This document shows, piece by piece, positions 11,701 through 22,850 of a stretch of DNA of 64,000 nucleotides. The stretch's first letter is position 1. Each line of letters starts with the position of its first letter. The notes below the pieces were generated by a model. That model was not told the DNA's origin, ran no database searches, and saw nothing but the letters and a program-made list of their open reading frames with translations. This stretch comes from Spongilla lacustris. Taxonomy: Eukaryota > Porifera > Demospongiae > Spongillida > Spongillidae. The stretch lies in the NCBI GenBank assembly GCA_949361645.1, contig OX442422.1, forward strand, positions 9,126,426 through 9,190,425, given 5' to 3'. The position numbers were made by a program, and so were the translations under genes.

Positions 11701-14700
11701 TACATGAATATGTCAAAAAAGCTACATACATCCTCCATCAAATGTTGCTTGGAATGATTGGGCTGTTGAATCATACATGTCATTGCCTACCTTGCAAACA
11801 AGGGTAGTTTTGCTGAACACTATCCAGTATACAGATGGTGATGTGACCATATGCCTACATACAAAATGACCAGTGTCCCTTGAAAACATATATCTCCTCC
11901 CCTCCAATCACATCAGCATTCATACAGCATACATCATGTAGTTACATGTATTGATGACCATGTACTACATGTACATGTGTACATTGTACCCACCATGTTG
12001 GCTGAACTATTGTACCCACTCCAGGATGGTAATACTCCATTACGCCTTGCTGCATGGGGAGGTCATGCTATATGTGTGGAACATCTCCTTTCCACTCCTG
12101 GTATTGATGTGAACATCAAGGGTGAGGTGAGTTGGTCTGGCATATGGGCTGTGGTATCCTTCTCACTCTGGCTAGGGGGAGGGGTTGTAGTAACTCCCAC
12201 CCTGGCTAGGGGGAGGGGCTGTGGTATCCCTCCCACCCTGGCTAGGGGGAGGGGCTGTGGTATCCCTCCCACCCTGGCTAGGGGGAGGGGCGGTGGTATC
12301 CCTCCCACCCTGGCTAGGGGGAGGGGCTGTGGTATCCCTCCCACCCTGGTTAGGGGGAGGGGCTGTGGTATCCCTCCCACCCTGGTTAGGGGGAGGGGCT
12401 GTGGTATCCCTCCCACCCTGGCTAGGGGGAGGAGCTGTGGTATCCCTCCCACCCTGGCTAGGGGGAGGGGCTGTGGTATCCCTCCCACCCTGGCTAGGGG
12501 GAGTGGCTATGGTATCCCTCCCACCCCTTGCTAGGGGAGGGGCTGTGGTATCCCTCCCACCCTGGCTAGGGGGAGGGGCTGTGGTATCCCTCCCACCCAG
12601 GCTGTTCAATCATACATGTCATTGCCTACCTTGCAAACAAGGGCAGTTTTGCTGAACACTATCCAGTATACAGATGGTGATGTGACCATATGCCTACACA
12701 CAAAACGACCAGTGTCCCTTGAAAACATATATCTCCTCCCCTCCAATCACATCAGCATTCATACAGCATACATCATGTAGTTACATGTGTTGATGACCAT
12801 GTACTACATGTACATGTGTACATTGTACCCACCATGTTGACTGAACTGTTGTACCCACTCCAGGATGGTCATACTCCATTACACATTGCTGCAGAGGAAG
12901 GTCATACTACTTGTGTGGAACATCTCCTTTCCACTCCTGGTATTGATGTGAACATTAAAGCTAGAGTGAGTTGCTGCACTTTATGATAATACTCGTTAAC
13001 GAAAACAAAATCATTACATGTAGTTATGAATCAGTCACTTCAACCTGAAACTAAAATCTAACATCTCACTAAATGATTTTAGCATGTGCTCCACTCTTGG
13101 GGCACTCTATGGACAACATACAGCCTAAGCATTACAGTTGTTCGTTAGGTAAATACTAGTAATACTATAAATTTCAGTTATTGTACGTCGTCTATACAAT
13201 GTAACGTCAGGGATGGATCTAGATTTTGGTGTGGGGTCTAATAACTATATTCACTAGCAGGGGAGGTATGGGAGGGTGTGTGCTCCTCCTGTGACAGTAA
13301 GGGGGTCTGGGGGAGTGCTGATAGGTGCCCCAGTGACCTGCTTTAGCATAAAATGGAACATACTTTTGACAGTGATATCGCCCCTAAACAACTTAACTTT
13401 GATAATTACATACCAATGACATCACCGTAGTCTGCATGGATAGCAATGGTTCATACTGCTCAGCAATTCAATTGGTGACAAGAAGCCATTGTGAAGCATG
13501 GCCAAGCTGCATGCTGGTCTAAACCACATACATGTTTAGTAATATACTTGTAGCTGTAGATCTACCTATTTCCAGAGGAGAGATCCATCCCATTTACGTC
13601 TTTTGATCGCTTACTTCTTGCTAACATCATTTCGATTGCATGCAAAATTAATTTTCGTTGGTTGGAGGGTCTTGTCTCTAGACCCAAAAGACCCTCCCCC
13701 ACACCCCTCAGTAATGCTAACTCACTTGCTACACATTGAACACTTCATTTTAATGTGTCAATTATGCAATTAATTATTCATAGCTAGTTGAACCAGGGGG
13801 CCCCTGGATCCGCATGGTCTGTTGTACACATGTACATGTAGGCCACATGTCACCAAAGTGTGACAAAGCTTTGCCTCTGCTCTCAAGTCCCATATGTCTC
13901 CATGACTACAGGAATGCTATACACTCCATACACTTCACACCATGAATAAGTAGATTATGTACTGTACTGTGATGGCTTTCATATATAGATAAATGTGTGC
14001 ATGGAGGTGTATGGTGTGGATGTGTGGTAGTGTGCATTGGTACTTAATCCTTGTGCAAACTTTGCAAATGGTTTTTACATGTACATGAATATGTCAAAAA
14101 GCTACATACATCCTCCATCAAATGTTGCTTGAAATGATTGGACTGTTGAATCATACATGTCATTGCCTACCTTGCAAACAAGGGTAGTTTTATCCAGTAT
14201 ACAGATGGTGACGTGACCATATGCCTACGCACAAAACGACCAGTGTCCCTTGAAAACATATATCTCCTCCCCTCCAATCACATCAGCATTCATACAGCAT
14301 ACATCATGTAGTTACACATGTTGATGACCATGTACTACATGTACATGTGTACATTGTACCCACCATGTTGACTGAACTATTGTACCCACTCCAGGATGGT
14401 AATACTCCATTACACCTTGCTGCAATGAGAGGTCATACTACTTGTGTGGAACATCTCCTTTCCACTCCTGGTATTGATGTGAACATTAAGGGTGGGGTGA
14501 GTTGGTCCACTATATGAAAATACAGTGTACTTGTGAACGAAAATGAATCTTAAAACAAAAGCAGAAACAGAGCAGAGTTATCAGAACCTACATTACTGAG
14601 TTAATTATGTACCAGGCACTGAAAACTGAAACTAAAAACTAACATATATGATTTTTGCATGTGCTCCACTCTTGGGGCACTCTATGGACAACATACAGCC

Positions 14701-15012
14701 TAAGCATTACCTCCCACCTTGGCTAGGGGGAGGGGCTGTGGTATCCCTCCCACCTTGGCTAGGGGGAGGGGCTGTGGTATCCCTCCCACCCTGGCTAGGG
14801 GGATCCCTCCCACCCCTGGCTAGGGGGAAGGCAGTTTTTGATTTGCTCATAACTATCAGATTGTGTACATTGTACCCACCATGTTGACTGAACTATTGTA
14901 TCCACTCCAGTATGGTCATACTCCATTACACATTGCTGCAAAGGGAGGTCATACTACTTGTGTGGAACATCTTCTTTCCGCTCCTGGTATTGATGTGAAC
15001 ATTGAGGATAGG
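8674..15012 (+). CDS. Ankyrin-repeat gene, eight one-repeat exons
   Basis: Exons are 8674-8772, 9873-9974, 10714-10815, 12025-12126, 12864-12965, 14395-14496, 14911-15012 plus tail exons listed separately; the first seven are the ankyrin array and all are phase 0 on both sides. The first encodes [20 protein letters not shown]; the others carry [28 protein letters not shown], one 34-residue ankyrin repeat each. All have AG acceptors (usually CCACTCCAG) and GTGAG/GTTAG donors. Ankyrin stacks mediate protein-protein contacts. The start codon upstream of 8674 is not resolved. Near-identical exons and introns show very recent tandem duplication. The gene probably continues to the 21.7-24.06 kb tail exons, because the second ankyrin locus (61.6-63.8 kb) carries the same tail exon. 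The call says eight if an upstream capping exon exists; seven ankyrin exons are directly seen. Confidence 0.85.
9873..9974 (+). CDS. Ankyrin exon 2
   Basis: 102 nt after CCACTCCAG, donor GTTAGT. It encodes [20 protein letters not shown] and ends VNIKNM. Phase 0 on both sides. Confidence 0.88.
10714..10815 (+). CDS. Ankyrin exon 3
   Basis: 102 nt after TACCTTTCAG, donor GTGAGT. It encodes [20 protein letters not shown] and ends VNIQDE. The conserved Gly-His at positions 2-3 is Asp-Asp. A 36-bp minisatellite begins 14 bases after the donor, in frame with the exon. Confidence 0.88.
10829..11345. repeat. 36-bp minisatellite in ankyrin intron 3
   Basis: About 14 units of GGCTAGGGGGAGGGGCTGTG followed by GTATCCCTCCCACCCT, with a few short or variant units near 11130 and 11260. 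The unit length is a multiple of three and lacks stops in several frames on both strands, which creates long spurious ORFs. Confidence 0.95.
12025..12126 (+). CDS. Ankyrin exon 4
   Basis: 102 nt after CCACTCCAG, donor GTGAGT. It encodes [20 protein letters not shown] and ends VNIKGE. It is followed by the second 36-bp minisatellite array, again in frame with the exon. Confidence 0.88.
12160..12600. repeat. 36-bp minisatellite in ankyrin intron 4
   Basis: About 12 units of the intron-3 repeat. Variants include CTGGTTAGGGGG (two units) and GGAGTGGCTATGG. The array shares end-unit variants with the intron-3 array, so it was copied with its exon. Confidence 0.95.
12864..12965 (+). CDS. Ankyrin exon 5
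   Basis: 102 nt after CCACTCCAG, donor GTGAGT. It encodes [20 protein letters not shown] and ends VNIKAR. No minisatellite follows. Confidence 0.88.
14395..14496 (+). CDS. Ankyrin exon 6
   Basis: 102 nt after CCACTCCAG, donor GTGAGT. It encodes [20 protein letters not shown] and ends VNIKGG. The following intron holds a short three-to-four-unit minisatellite. Confidence 0.88.
14711..14827. repeat. Short 36-bp minisatellite relic in ankyrin intron 6
   Basis: Three to four units (TTGGCTAGGGGGAGGGGCTG). They interrupt the duplicated intron module just after CCTAAGCATTAC, where other copies read CAGTTGTTTG, so the array was inserted into or replaced part of the module. Confidence 0.9.
14911..15012 (+). 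CDS. Ankyrin exon 7
   Basis: 102 nt after TCCACTCCAG, donor GTGAGT. It encodes [20 protein letters not shown] and ends VNIEDR, with STP changed to SAP. It is the last ankyrin exon seen before the long transposon-filled gap. Confidence 0.88.
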
Positions 15013-15268
15013 GTGAGTTGGTCCATGAGAGATGTTTCTTAAGCATACACCTCCATGTTCATGGAGTTATATGAGCACTGTGTGTGTAGGTTTTCTTTGT
15101 GAAAAGTGGGTCTGGTAAACTCCTACAGCCTGTATACTCATTTCTGTCCAGTTTCCCCAGAATGTTGGGTAACCAATCAAATTTGAGGTATGCATATAAT
15201 TGTGCGATTAATTGGCAATTGCTGATGTAAGAGAGCATTGCACCATTCTACTGTGAGCTTGTGATGAA

Positions 15269-15655
15269 CTAATGTTGCACCAGAAGGTTCATTGCTTCAA
15301 TTGTGTATTTGGTGTGTTTAGTTTGCCTGAACCATAGGAACATAAACTTACAACATCTAAGTCCCGTCACCAAGATTAGAAACAGAAGCCCACATATCTC
15401 TTTTGCATATTCTTGGACATCTTCCTGTGCTTCAGTATTTCTTTCTGGACTGTCCACAAACCCATGCAGGATGGTGTCAACAGCTGCTTTGACCCTTATC
15501 TGAAAGATGTACATGTAGGTCATGTTCAGGGGACATGTGTAGTCCGAAGGAGAGTCTCCATTCCATATATGGCAGCATTGACAGGATAGAATTGAGCATA
15601 GGACTTTACCAGATCCACTTTTCACATAGCGGTGATGTAATCCATCCATAGCTGT
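15269..15655 (-). CDS. Possible exon or coding relic, unknown
   Basis: Reading minus, CATCTTTCAG at about 15500 precedes a segment encoding IRVKAAVDTILHGFVDSPER, then NTEAQEDVQEYAKEICGLLF. It is charged and helical, unlike the surrounding DNA. The same frame upstream reads MDGLHHRYVKSGSGKVLC. I recognise no family. Neither flank gives a complete gene, and it lies opposite in strand to the ankyrin gene, so it may be part of an inserted element. Confidence 0.3.
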   Translation of the reverse strand, partial: TAMDGLHHRYVKSGSGKVLCSILSCQCCHIWNGDSPSDYTCPLNMTYMYIFQIRVKAAVDTILHGFVDSPERNTEAQEDVQEYAKEICGLLFLILVTGLRCCKFMFLWFRQTKHTKYTIEAMNLLVQH

Positions 15656-16867
15656 GAAAAATTGGGTCTGGGTATGAAACTAGCCCGCACCAGGGCTGTT
15701 GGGTAACTGAACAATTGGTCACCAGCACACGGGCTGTCAGGTCAGAGATAATCTCTGGTCACTCATCTAATGCCAGTGATGGATTAAGGGATGGATCCAT
15801 AGCCGCAGCTGCATGGTTCTTGCAAAAAGAATGAAGCCATTTCTAATCATAGATGAGCTTACAGTACTTACCTGATCAGCATGCCCATTCTCTAAAAGAT
15901 GCACGTTTTAAATCTTTATTCAAGCTACTACCAATTTGTGGCCAACTGGTGTTCTTAGCTGTGGTTTGCTACTATCAACAAACACTTACTTTATGATAGT
16001 CCTAAAATAAACTGCATACATGTAAGATTAAACATGGCAATCGCTTGTAAAACTCAATGTGTTGACTATAGCTTATCTATAAACAGACTTTATTTAACAA
16101 CAATAGTAATAGTCACTTCAGTCCTGTCAAAATAAAAATCTGTTTAGTAACCCGCAAACTATCTCAATTTAGAAATCTGTGCTATAACGATGGTGTTAAT
16201 GTCTAATCTACCCGCCTGTTGTCCTAGATATAGGACAGGCGTTGTCCTATAAATAGGACACAATAATGTGTGATGATTTGTTGAATATTTCAATGACGTT
16301 TGCACGTAATTTTGAATTTTGACCCCAAATAGCATGCAGATTCATAAAATATGAGTTTCACTTAGACTACTATACGCACTTTGAAAAGATGAAATGATGT
16401 TGATCTCACCGTCATAATATCATAACGTTTTTGAAGTACTGTACTTCAATCAGTTCATAGAGGTCAGTAATAGTTTCTTCTGAATTTGAACACTTTGTAG
16501 GTAATACACAATCATTACACAACCTGGAAAATATCCTCAATATACATGTCGTTACTTTGGTGTGTTAATTTTTAGCAACACCTAAAAAATGCAAAATACC
16601 GCGCAAGTAATTGGAATTTAATTTATGTGCATGTGCAACAGTCACCTACTGTATATAAGCAAAGCAAATCTGAGAATTTAATAATTGCAGGTTGTATGTT
16701 GTTGAGCCTAATGTAGTGTATATGAAACACATGAAATTGCATTCCTGATTTCAACTTTGAAGATTGTAGAAAGAACGTAGTTACATACAGTTACATGCAT
16801 GTACAGATACACCAATGTATTCAATAATGCCTGTTTTATAGCATCAAGTCTACATAAGAACCATTGT
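15656..16867. other. No gene seen
   Basis: AT-rich spacer. A short motif GTCCTATAAATAGGAC (about 16243) and GTCCTTTATATAGGAT (about 21238) suggests related element ends on either side of the 16.2-21.3 kb insertion-rich block. Confidence 0.4.
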
Positions 16868-18118
16868 GGGAGGGTGGATTGTCCCCCCGTGTGGAATGCC
16901 CCCCCCCCCCCCGGGACATTCTGCACTAGTGCACACTGTGCCCCCGGACATTCCGCACTAGGGCGAACTGTCCCCCACCTCCCAGGGTAAAATGTCCCCC
17001 CCCCCCCCCCCACCTCCCCCGGACACTCCACACTAGGGCGCAATGTCCTCGGATAACAAAGGAAACTGTTATAAATATCCAACCTGGATTTCTTAGGCTT
17101 GTTTTTAACAAAACCCCGTCCTTAATTATAATAGCGTAAAAACCATCCTACCCAGACTGTGCGTCCAGGATGGAAATACATGTGGTTCTACCCTGGTACG
17201 GCTCTGTCTAACAAACACCATGTTGAAGCAAAAATTCAATTTAGTATACGCCAACATGGGTTTTGTTAGACAAAACCAGGGTAGAAGCATATCTATTCCC
17301 ACCCTGGACGCTCAATCAGGACCAGTAAAGGTTTTACACTATTCCCACCCTGGACGCAGGATGGTTTTTATGCTATTTAGGATGGGTTTTAGTCTGGGTA
17401 CCCGACTGATTGGTTGTACCATCACGCAGCTGATGAACCGATGATGGGAATAGCCTTTGCATTAAATAACCTACTTCCCAAGGTGTACGCAGTGTGGAGC
17501 TGTATTTCAGTGACATTACTTTTCAGGCTATGATCCTATTGATCTCAATATATTTCAATCACTCATTTCCACCATGAATTATATCAACAAATGTTCACCA
17601 TTCCTTAAGGAATTTTAATAATGAATGTTCGTCTATGTGTGTGAGTATTGGTTTCAATGAGAGGTTTGATGACGGAAAGGATAAGAGCTGTGTATTCGTT
17701 AAGGAATTTTAATACTAAAATTCTATATGTTCGTGTATGTGTGTCAGTATTGGTTTCAATGAGCATTTCAAGTGGCGGAACCACATGCAGCTTTGACAAC
17801 GGATAGGAGCTATTGAATAATGGCGTCAACGCGATCCCGTGTACTGCCATTGTGCGATATGGTAGCCGTATTTGAAATACCACCCTTTTGTACAGTGCAA
17901 GTCCATATTAGGATTGCATAAAAAATTTCCCAGCCTTGTCATAGATGAAATAAAATGTTATGAGGGGGGACATTTTACCCTGGAGGGGGACAGTTTGCCC
18001 TAGTGTAGATTGTCCGGGGAGACATTGTACACTAGTGTAGATTGTTGGGGGGGGACATTGTACACTAGTGCAGAATGTCCGGGGGGACAAATTTTACGGG
18101 GGACATTGTACACTATGA
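16868..18118. repeat. Region bounded by inverted GTCCCCC-type tandem repeats
   Basis: The left border (16868-17055) repeats GGACATTCCGCACTAGGGCG-like units. The right border (17957-18118) has the same units inverted (GGGGGACATTGTACACTAG, TAGTGTAGATTGTCCGG). Between them are a local palindrome around 17140-17400 (GGTTTTGTTAGACAAAACC) and a roughly 110-bp direct duplication (17599-17690 and 17700-17790). Several pure C runs occur. I infer a composite non-autonomous element; no protein is encoded. Confidence 0.65.
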
Positions 18119-18172
18119 CACCGTCACATCATTGTCCAATAACAAAATCTAGTCACCATGTCTGTTCAAATG

Positions 18173-19785
18173 GAGACAATCCATAGTAGAGCACCACAAC
18201 TTTTGCCACGACCCTCTCAAATCCTTTTCGTTTTTCAGCAATCTGATAGGGCTCATTGAGATTAGTTATTATGCACAGTTTCACTTTCGGATACACTTCG
18301 GTTAATTGACAATATTTTGTCAACTTTGTAAGCGCCACGAAATTTTGTGATCACTATGACTGTTTTGCAAAGCTACAATAATGTGTCCATAAGGTTTTGA
18401 TTGAAACTGTTACTAACACTAGAATGCACTCACCTCATGGGTGTACACATATGTATGTGTTGTGTGAAAACCTTAATAAACTTAATATTTTGACTAGTTG
18501 TTTTACACTTCTCAAATTATCTCAAAACACCCCTATTCATTTCTCTATTTCAATTTAACCCCATGACAAGATAGGTTATGAAGTAGTTAATGCATTAAAA
18601 TTAATTTAGGGTATCCGTTCCGCTAGTAAGTTATAAATTGATTTGTGTCAAAAACATTATGTTTCTTTGAGCTGCCGCTTGACCACAAAGTTTACACAGA
18701 CGTAACGATGCTATTAAAACAGACGTAACTACGATAGAAGGGCGTAGCCCAAGTTGCAAAAGAACGGGAAGGTCACGTTGCACGCTGCGCTACGCTTGCT
18801 AATATGCACTTTTAGCACGCATGACACTTCAATCCCGATACAACAATAGTAGCGCTCTATAAAGCATAGCAAAACTGTACGTGCTTTATTTATCTACTCA
18901 TATACATGTGCACAAAGGATCACACCATATGTGTAGTGCTGTAGCAACAAAAAAAAAAAAAAACTAACTGCTCAGTCCAACTTGAAGGGCTCTTCGAGCG
19001 ATACAGTATCACTAAGCCTGTAGCCTGTAGCAGTGGGGGTCAATGACCCCCACTGCTACAGGCTTAGTGATACACGTACAGTTTTGCTATGCTTTATAGA
19101 GCGCTACTATTGTTGTATCGGGATTGAAGTGTCATGCGTGCTAAAAGTGCATATTAGCAAGCGTAGCGCAGCGTGCAACGTGACCTTCCCGTTCTTTTGC
19201 AACTTGGGCTACGCCCTTCTATCGTAGTTACGTCTGTTTTAATAGCATCGTTACGTCTGTATAAACTTTGTGGTCAAGCGGCAGCTCAAAGAAACATAAT
19301 GTTTTTGACACAAATCAATTTATAACTTACTAGCGGAACGGATACCCTAAATTAATTTTAATGCATTAACTACTTCATAACCTATCTTGTCATGGGGTTA
19401 AATTGAAATAGAGAAATGAATAGGGGTGTTTTGAGATAATTTGAGAAGTGTAAAACAACTAGTCAAAATATTAAGTTTATTAAGGTTTTCACACAACACA
19501 TACATATGTGTACACCCATGAGGTGAGTGCATTCTAGTGTTAGTAACAGTTTCAATCAAAACCTTATGGACACATTATTGTAGCTTTGCAAAACAGTCAT
19601 AGTGATCACAAAATTTCGTGGCGCTTACAAAGTTGACAAAATATTGTCAATTAACCGAAGTGTATCTGAAAGTGAAACTGTGCATAATAACTAATCTCAA
19701 TGAGCCCTATCAGATTGCTGAAAAACGAAAAGGATTTGAGAGGGTCGTGGCAAAAGTTGTGGTGCTCTACTATGGATTGTCTCAA
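18173..19785. mobile_element. Long inverted-repeat element, about 713-bp arms
   Basis: 18173-18886 is the near-perfect reverse complement of 19073-19785; for example GACAATCCATAGTAGAGCAC on the left matches GTGCTCTACTATGGATTGTC on the right. The spacer (18887-19072) ends in a smaller palindrome centred near 19042 (GTAGCAGTGGGGGTCAATGA). Each arm has a short open frame (MALTKLTKYCQLTEVY), one read on each strand, with no known domain. The right arm abuts the piggyBac-type relic. This is a foldback or palindromic duplication, not a simple insertion. Confidence 0.9.
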
Positions 19786-19799
19786 TGGACATTGATTCA

Positions 19800-20981
19800 A
19801 TGTGTTCTTTGAAGCATGACTTAGTAATTGGGTTACAAAAAGCACTGATGATGTTTCTTGAGCTAGCATCTGATGATAAGATGCTACAGAGATCACAGAA
19901 ATATGAACACTTCTGGTGGCACGAGCGACATCTTAGTTGATCTCCAGGCTTGTAGCTTGGCAATTTGCTAAGCTTCTTTGTACAATAATGAGTACGAACA
20001 GCCTACAGCCTGATGATAGTGAAGGATAAAGAGGTGATGAGAAACTCCGCTGAGTTATCATTTGGACATACACATGCATATTAACTCAACAACAGAAACA
20101 TCACCTTCAGATTTCCCTTGAGATTACCATCGTACAGCCTCCTGAGTAAATGCATTGAAAATGAGCGATGACCAAGATATGTAGAAAAATCATCAATTTG
20201 GTCTTCCATTACATCCTTCTGCCTCAGTTCATGCCTGTATGCTAGAAAGGCATCTGTGATCACCATCCCCAATACTGAGCTAAATACTCTATGCCACCAG
20301 CAATGTGTATGCCATTTTCTTTCAAATTGTAGTGACATGATAAATATTCATACATCTTTTGTATGACTTCTGGTCGTTTTACATGCTTCTCATAAACTAT
20401 TGTAACAAAGCATCCCTTCTCAATTTCTTTTCTGTGTCGCTTCCGAATGCTGTCCTTACTATATGGCTACCACGCTCAGGGGAATTTCTCCTGTCTCCTG
20501 ACGACCAACTGCTCAAAAACTCTTTAGGATAACACTTTGAGGCAGTTTTAACTATCCTAATAAAATTAAGCCTCTAGATCTTAGTGTTTCCAATGTCATC
20601 ACTGAAGCAAATGCACTGTCTGCAATGACAGTCCGACCAGAACCAAAGTAGCTTTGCATAAGCCTTAGTGTCACAGCTGATCCTGCACTTAATTCTTCAT
20701 AATCCTTCTTAGATTGGCATTCTTTACTTTCCATTATGTCAAAGCTCAAAATTACTCCTGACATATACCATCAGCACAGGACTTTAGTTCGGCCCCTACA
20801 CCCTCAGGCTTGCGTGGTATCTTTGTTACATGTGGCAAACCGGTTGCAGTGTACTCTCCATCAAAGCCCTGCCATGAACTCATACACTCATCAACTACTA
20901 AATATTTGCCAGGTGTGTTCACTGCCAATCTCCACTGAACAAAAGCTTCAATGAATCCTCGAATTGGATGCCATGGGTCCT
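19800..20981 (-). pseudogene. PiggyBac-type transposase relic (DDE_Tnp_1_7)
   Basis: Reading minus from 20981, after GTTTAG: DPWHPIRGFIEAFVQWRLAV, then GKYLVVDECMSSW (first Asp), HVTKIPRKPEGVGAELKSCA, DG. A one-base shift near 20765 leads to SGVILSFDIMESKE and VIADSAFASVMTLETLRSRG (second Asp). Another shift gives IVKTASKCYPKEFLSSWSSG. More shifts and stops precede VFSSVLGMVITDAFLAYRHE (third Asp). The C-terminal zinc ribbon is CRSCHQKCSYFCDLC near 19870-19930. These are the conserved blocks of piggyBac-like transposases that cut and paste at TTAA. At least four frame breaks make it inactive, and the end is replaced by the inverted-repeat arm after CFKEHIES. Confidence 0.85.
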
Positions 20982-21667
20982 AAACAAAATCATATGTAAA
21001 GCATTATCCAATCATATTTTTATAACACATACTATATCAACGGCTTTTGATGTACAAAGCTTTGCTGACGAAGAAAGATTTGCTGAGTTAGCTGTATTAC
21101 CATTATCATCATGTGCCATTATGTTACATTTGTAAATAGCTCCACCTGCGGTAAATTATTCCAACATTCAAAAGAAATTAATCATGCAAGATTTACGTAC
21201 AATATCCTCTTGAAAAACGTCCTTTTATAGGACAATTGTCCTTTATATAGGATGAAGGTAGAATAGACATTAATTTAACCCTTTCATCACCAACAAAAGT
21301 CATTCATTTCTTCGTAGATTAAGCTTCAATTTAGTGCCAAACAAGTTGCCACCAGACATACAATGGAAAAGTTATGAGCCTGCCAAGTTGCTTGGAAAAA
21401 TTTATTATTCAGTGCAGTATATTTCGTAAACCATTAAGGTTATTAACATACTAAATGGTGCAAGTATGATTCGTCCAAAGATAAACAAATATGAGTAATT
21501 GCATCAAGATTGGAAGATGTGAGGCACACAGTTTGCTCATTTATAATAGATTGACACAATAGTTTTCATAATACCATAGGTCCGGACCATACACCTACTG
21601 ATGTTCAACACTTTGTTGATTTATGTGTGTCGGCACATTTAAGGACATTATGTTATCTCCTTTTTAG

Positions 21668-21706
21668 ACCTTACTTGAAAGATTAGAGTTATCTGAAAAT
21701 ACTAAG
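21668..21706 (+). CDS. Probable short exon of the ankyrin gene tail
   Basis: 39 nt between TCTCCTTTTTAG and GTGAGCTG, phase 0 on both sides, encoding TLLERLELSENTK. The splice signals and phase fit the ankyrin exons upstream and the tail exon at 23646. Short length limits certainty. Confidence 0.45.
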
Positions 21707-21829
21707 GTGAGCTGAAATCACAATGCCATCATCTTGTCATAACGTTGTGTTGCAACTGTTTGAAATGCGTGCAATGTGCAATATGCAGGGCCACTGATGG
21801 GAGTGGTCCATGGTCAAGGAAAATGTTTA

Positions 21830-22240
21830 TAAATTGTTTATTACAAGCATTATGTACCTCAATTCTAACAGCAAAAGGGTGTTGAAATAAAATTAATGTC
21901 ATCATTAATGTTGAATGAAATATTGATCAAGTTAAAATCTCTAAACCCTTTCTAGATCAAGTTAATTGCGAAAATCAAACATCAAGATTTAATAACTCAG
22001 GAATGGAAGTTTAAAAGCCAGTTTACAGCATCTAGCTGACTACGCATCCTATATTATGAACTGGATAGGTATCTTGATTTAGTTGTTTTGAATTTATTAA
22101 TAAATTAGGAAACTTGCAACATTAATGTGGTCCAGACCTTTTGGATGCCTATAAAATTGTTTTTAAAATTAGGTGTTCTCAGAAATAATTTTTACATCAG
22201 CATTTAGCCCACATTACAGCATTTAGCAACAATTACCAAA
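21830..22240. repeat. Degenerate copy of repeat family B
   Basis: It shares ordered blocks with the 530-bp element at 30347-30882: GAAATAAAATTAATGT, GAATTTATTAATAAAT, CTTTTGGATG and CATTTAGC..AACAATT. The terminal inverted repeats are not well preserved here. Confidence 0.65.
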
Positions 22241-22509
22241 TTTGTGGTTAAATTTAAAAAAAAAAGTGAAGCAGAACTATATATATATAACCAGCTATAC
22301 ATACACAATACACTCAAAAAGGAAGCCGTCCTTCACCCTCCCACTGCATCATCAGATGCCTCGGTTATGCTGCAGATTAGATTTTGACGTCTATACCTCT
22401 AAACCTACCTCTAAACCTAAATCCTTATAGTCTCTCTTTAATTCAACCTTTATACCCGAGCTGGCAACCGTATGTCATTTTATGAAATTTTGACGGTAAT
22501 CCTTTACTA

Positions 22510-22850
22510 AGCTGGCCACAGGTACGGGTTTCAACATATTCAACCATACATACTGCTGAACTTAAGCTAAACTAAGCCCAGCTAGATGGGCGTACCCTAA
22601 ACTAAGCCCAGCTAGACCGGCTGATCCGCTAACAAATCCAGCTAGATCTGGATGTATTGCGTTTCCCTATTTTAGGGATGGATGGGCGATGGGACCCCGG
22701 GAGCCATAAAACACGCAATACATCCAGGTCTAGCTGGATTTGTTAGCGGATCAGCCCCGGTCTAGCTGGGCTTACTTTAGGGTATGCCCGTCTAGCTGGG
22801 CTTAGTTTAGCTTGGTTGTATATGTTGAAACCCGTACCTGCAGGTTAGGC
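22510..22850. mobile_element. Palindromic MITE-like element
   Basis: Outer arms read CAGGTACGGGTTTCAACATA on the left and TATGTTGAAACCCGTACCTG on the right. Inner arms include CTAAACTAAGCCCAGCTAGA and its inverse. CCAGCTAGA/TCTAGCTGG motifs occur four times, two per arm. About 340 bp, no ORF. Confidence 0.85.

Larger units (their letters stand above)
9388..14720. repeat. Duplicated intron modules between ankyrin exons
   Basis: Two non-coding modules recur with the exons. One (GTGCTCCACTCTTGGGGCAC) starts near 9391, 10099, 13083 and 14660. The other (ATCTCCTCCCCTCCAATCAC) lies near 9738, 11890, 12730 and 14264. A third pair, about 11430-11760 and 13815-14165, also matches at high identity. 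The amplified unit was therefore exon plus several hundred bases of intron. Confidence 0.9.

Noticed and set aside
12063..12655. Four overlapping long ORFs in the ankyrin intron minisatellite
   Set aside because: A 36-bp unit without stops opens several frames on both strands; composition, not coding, explains them.
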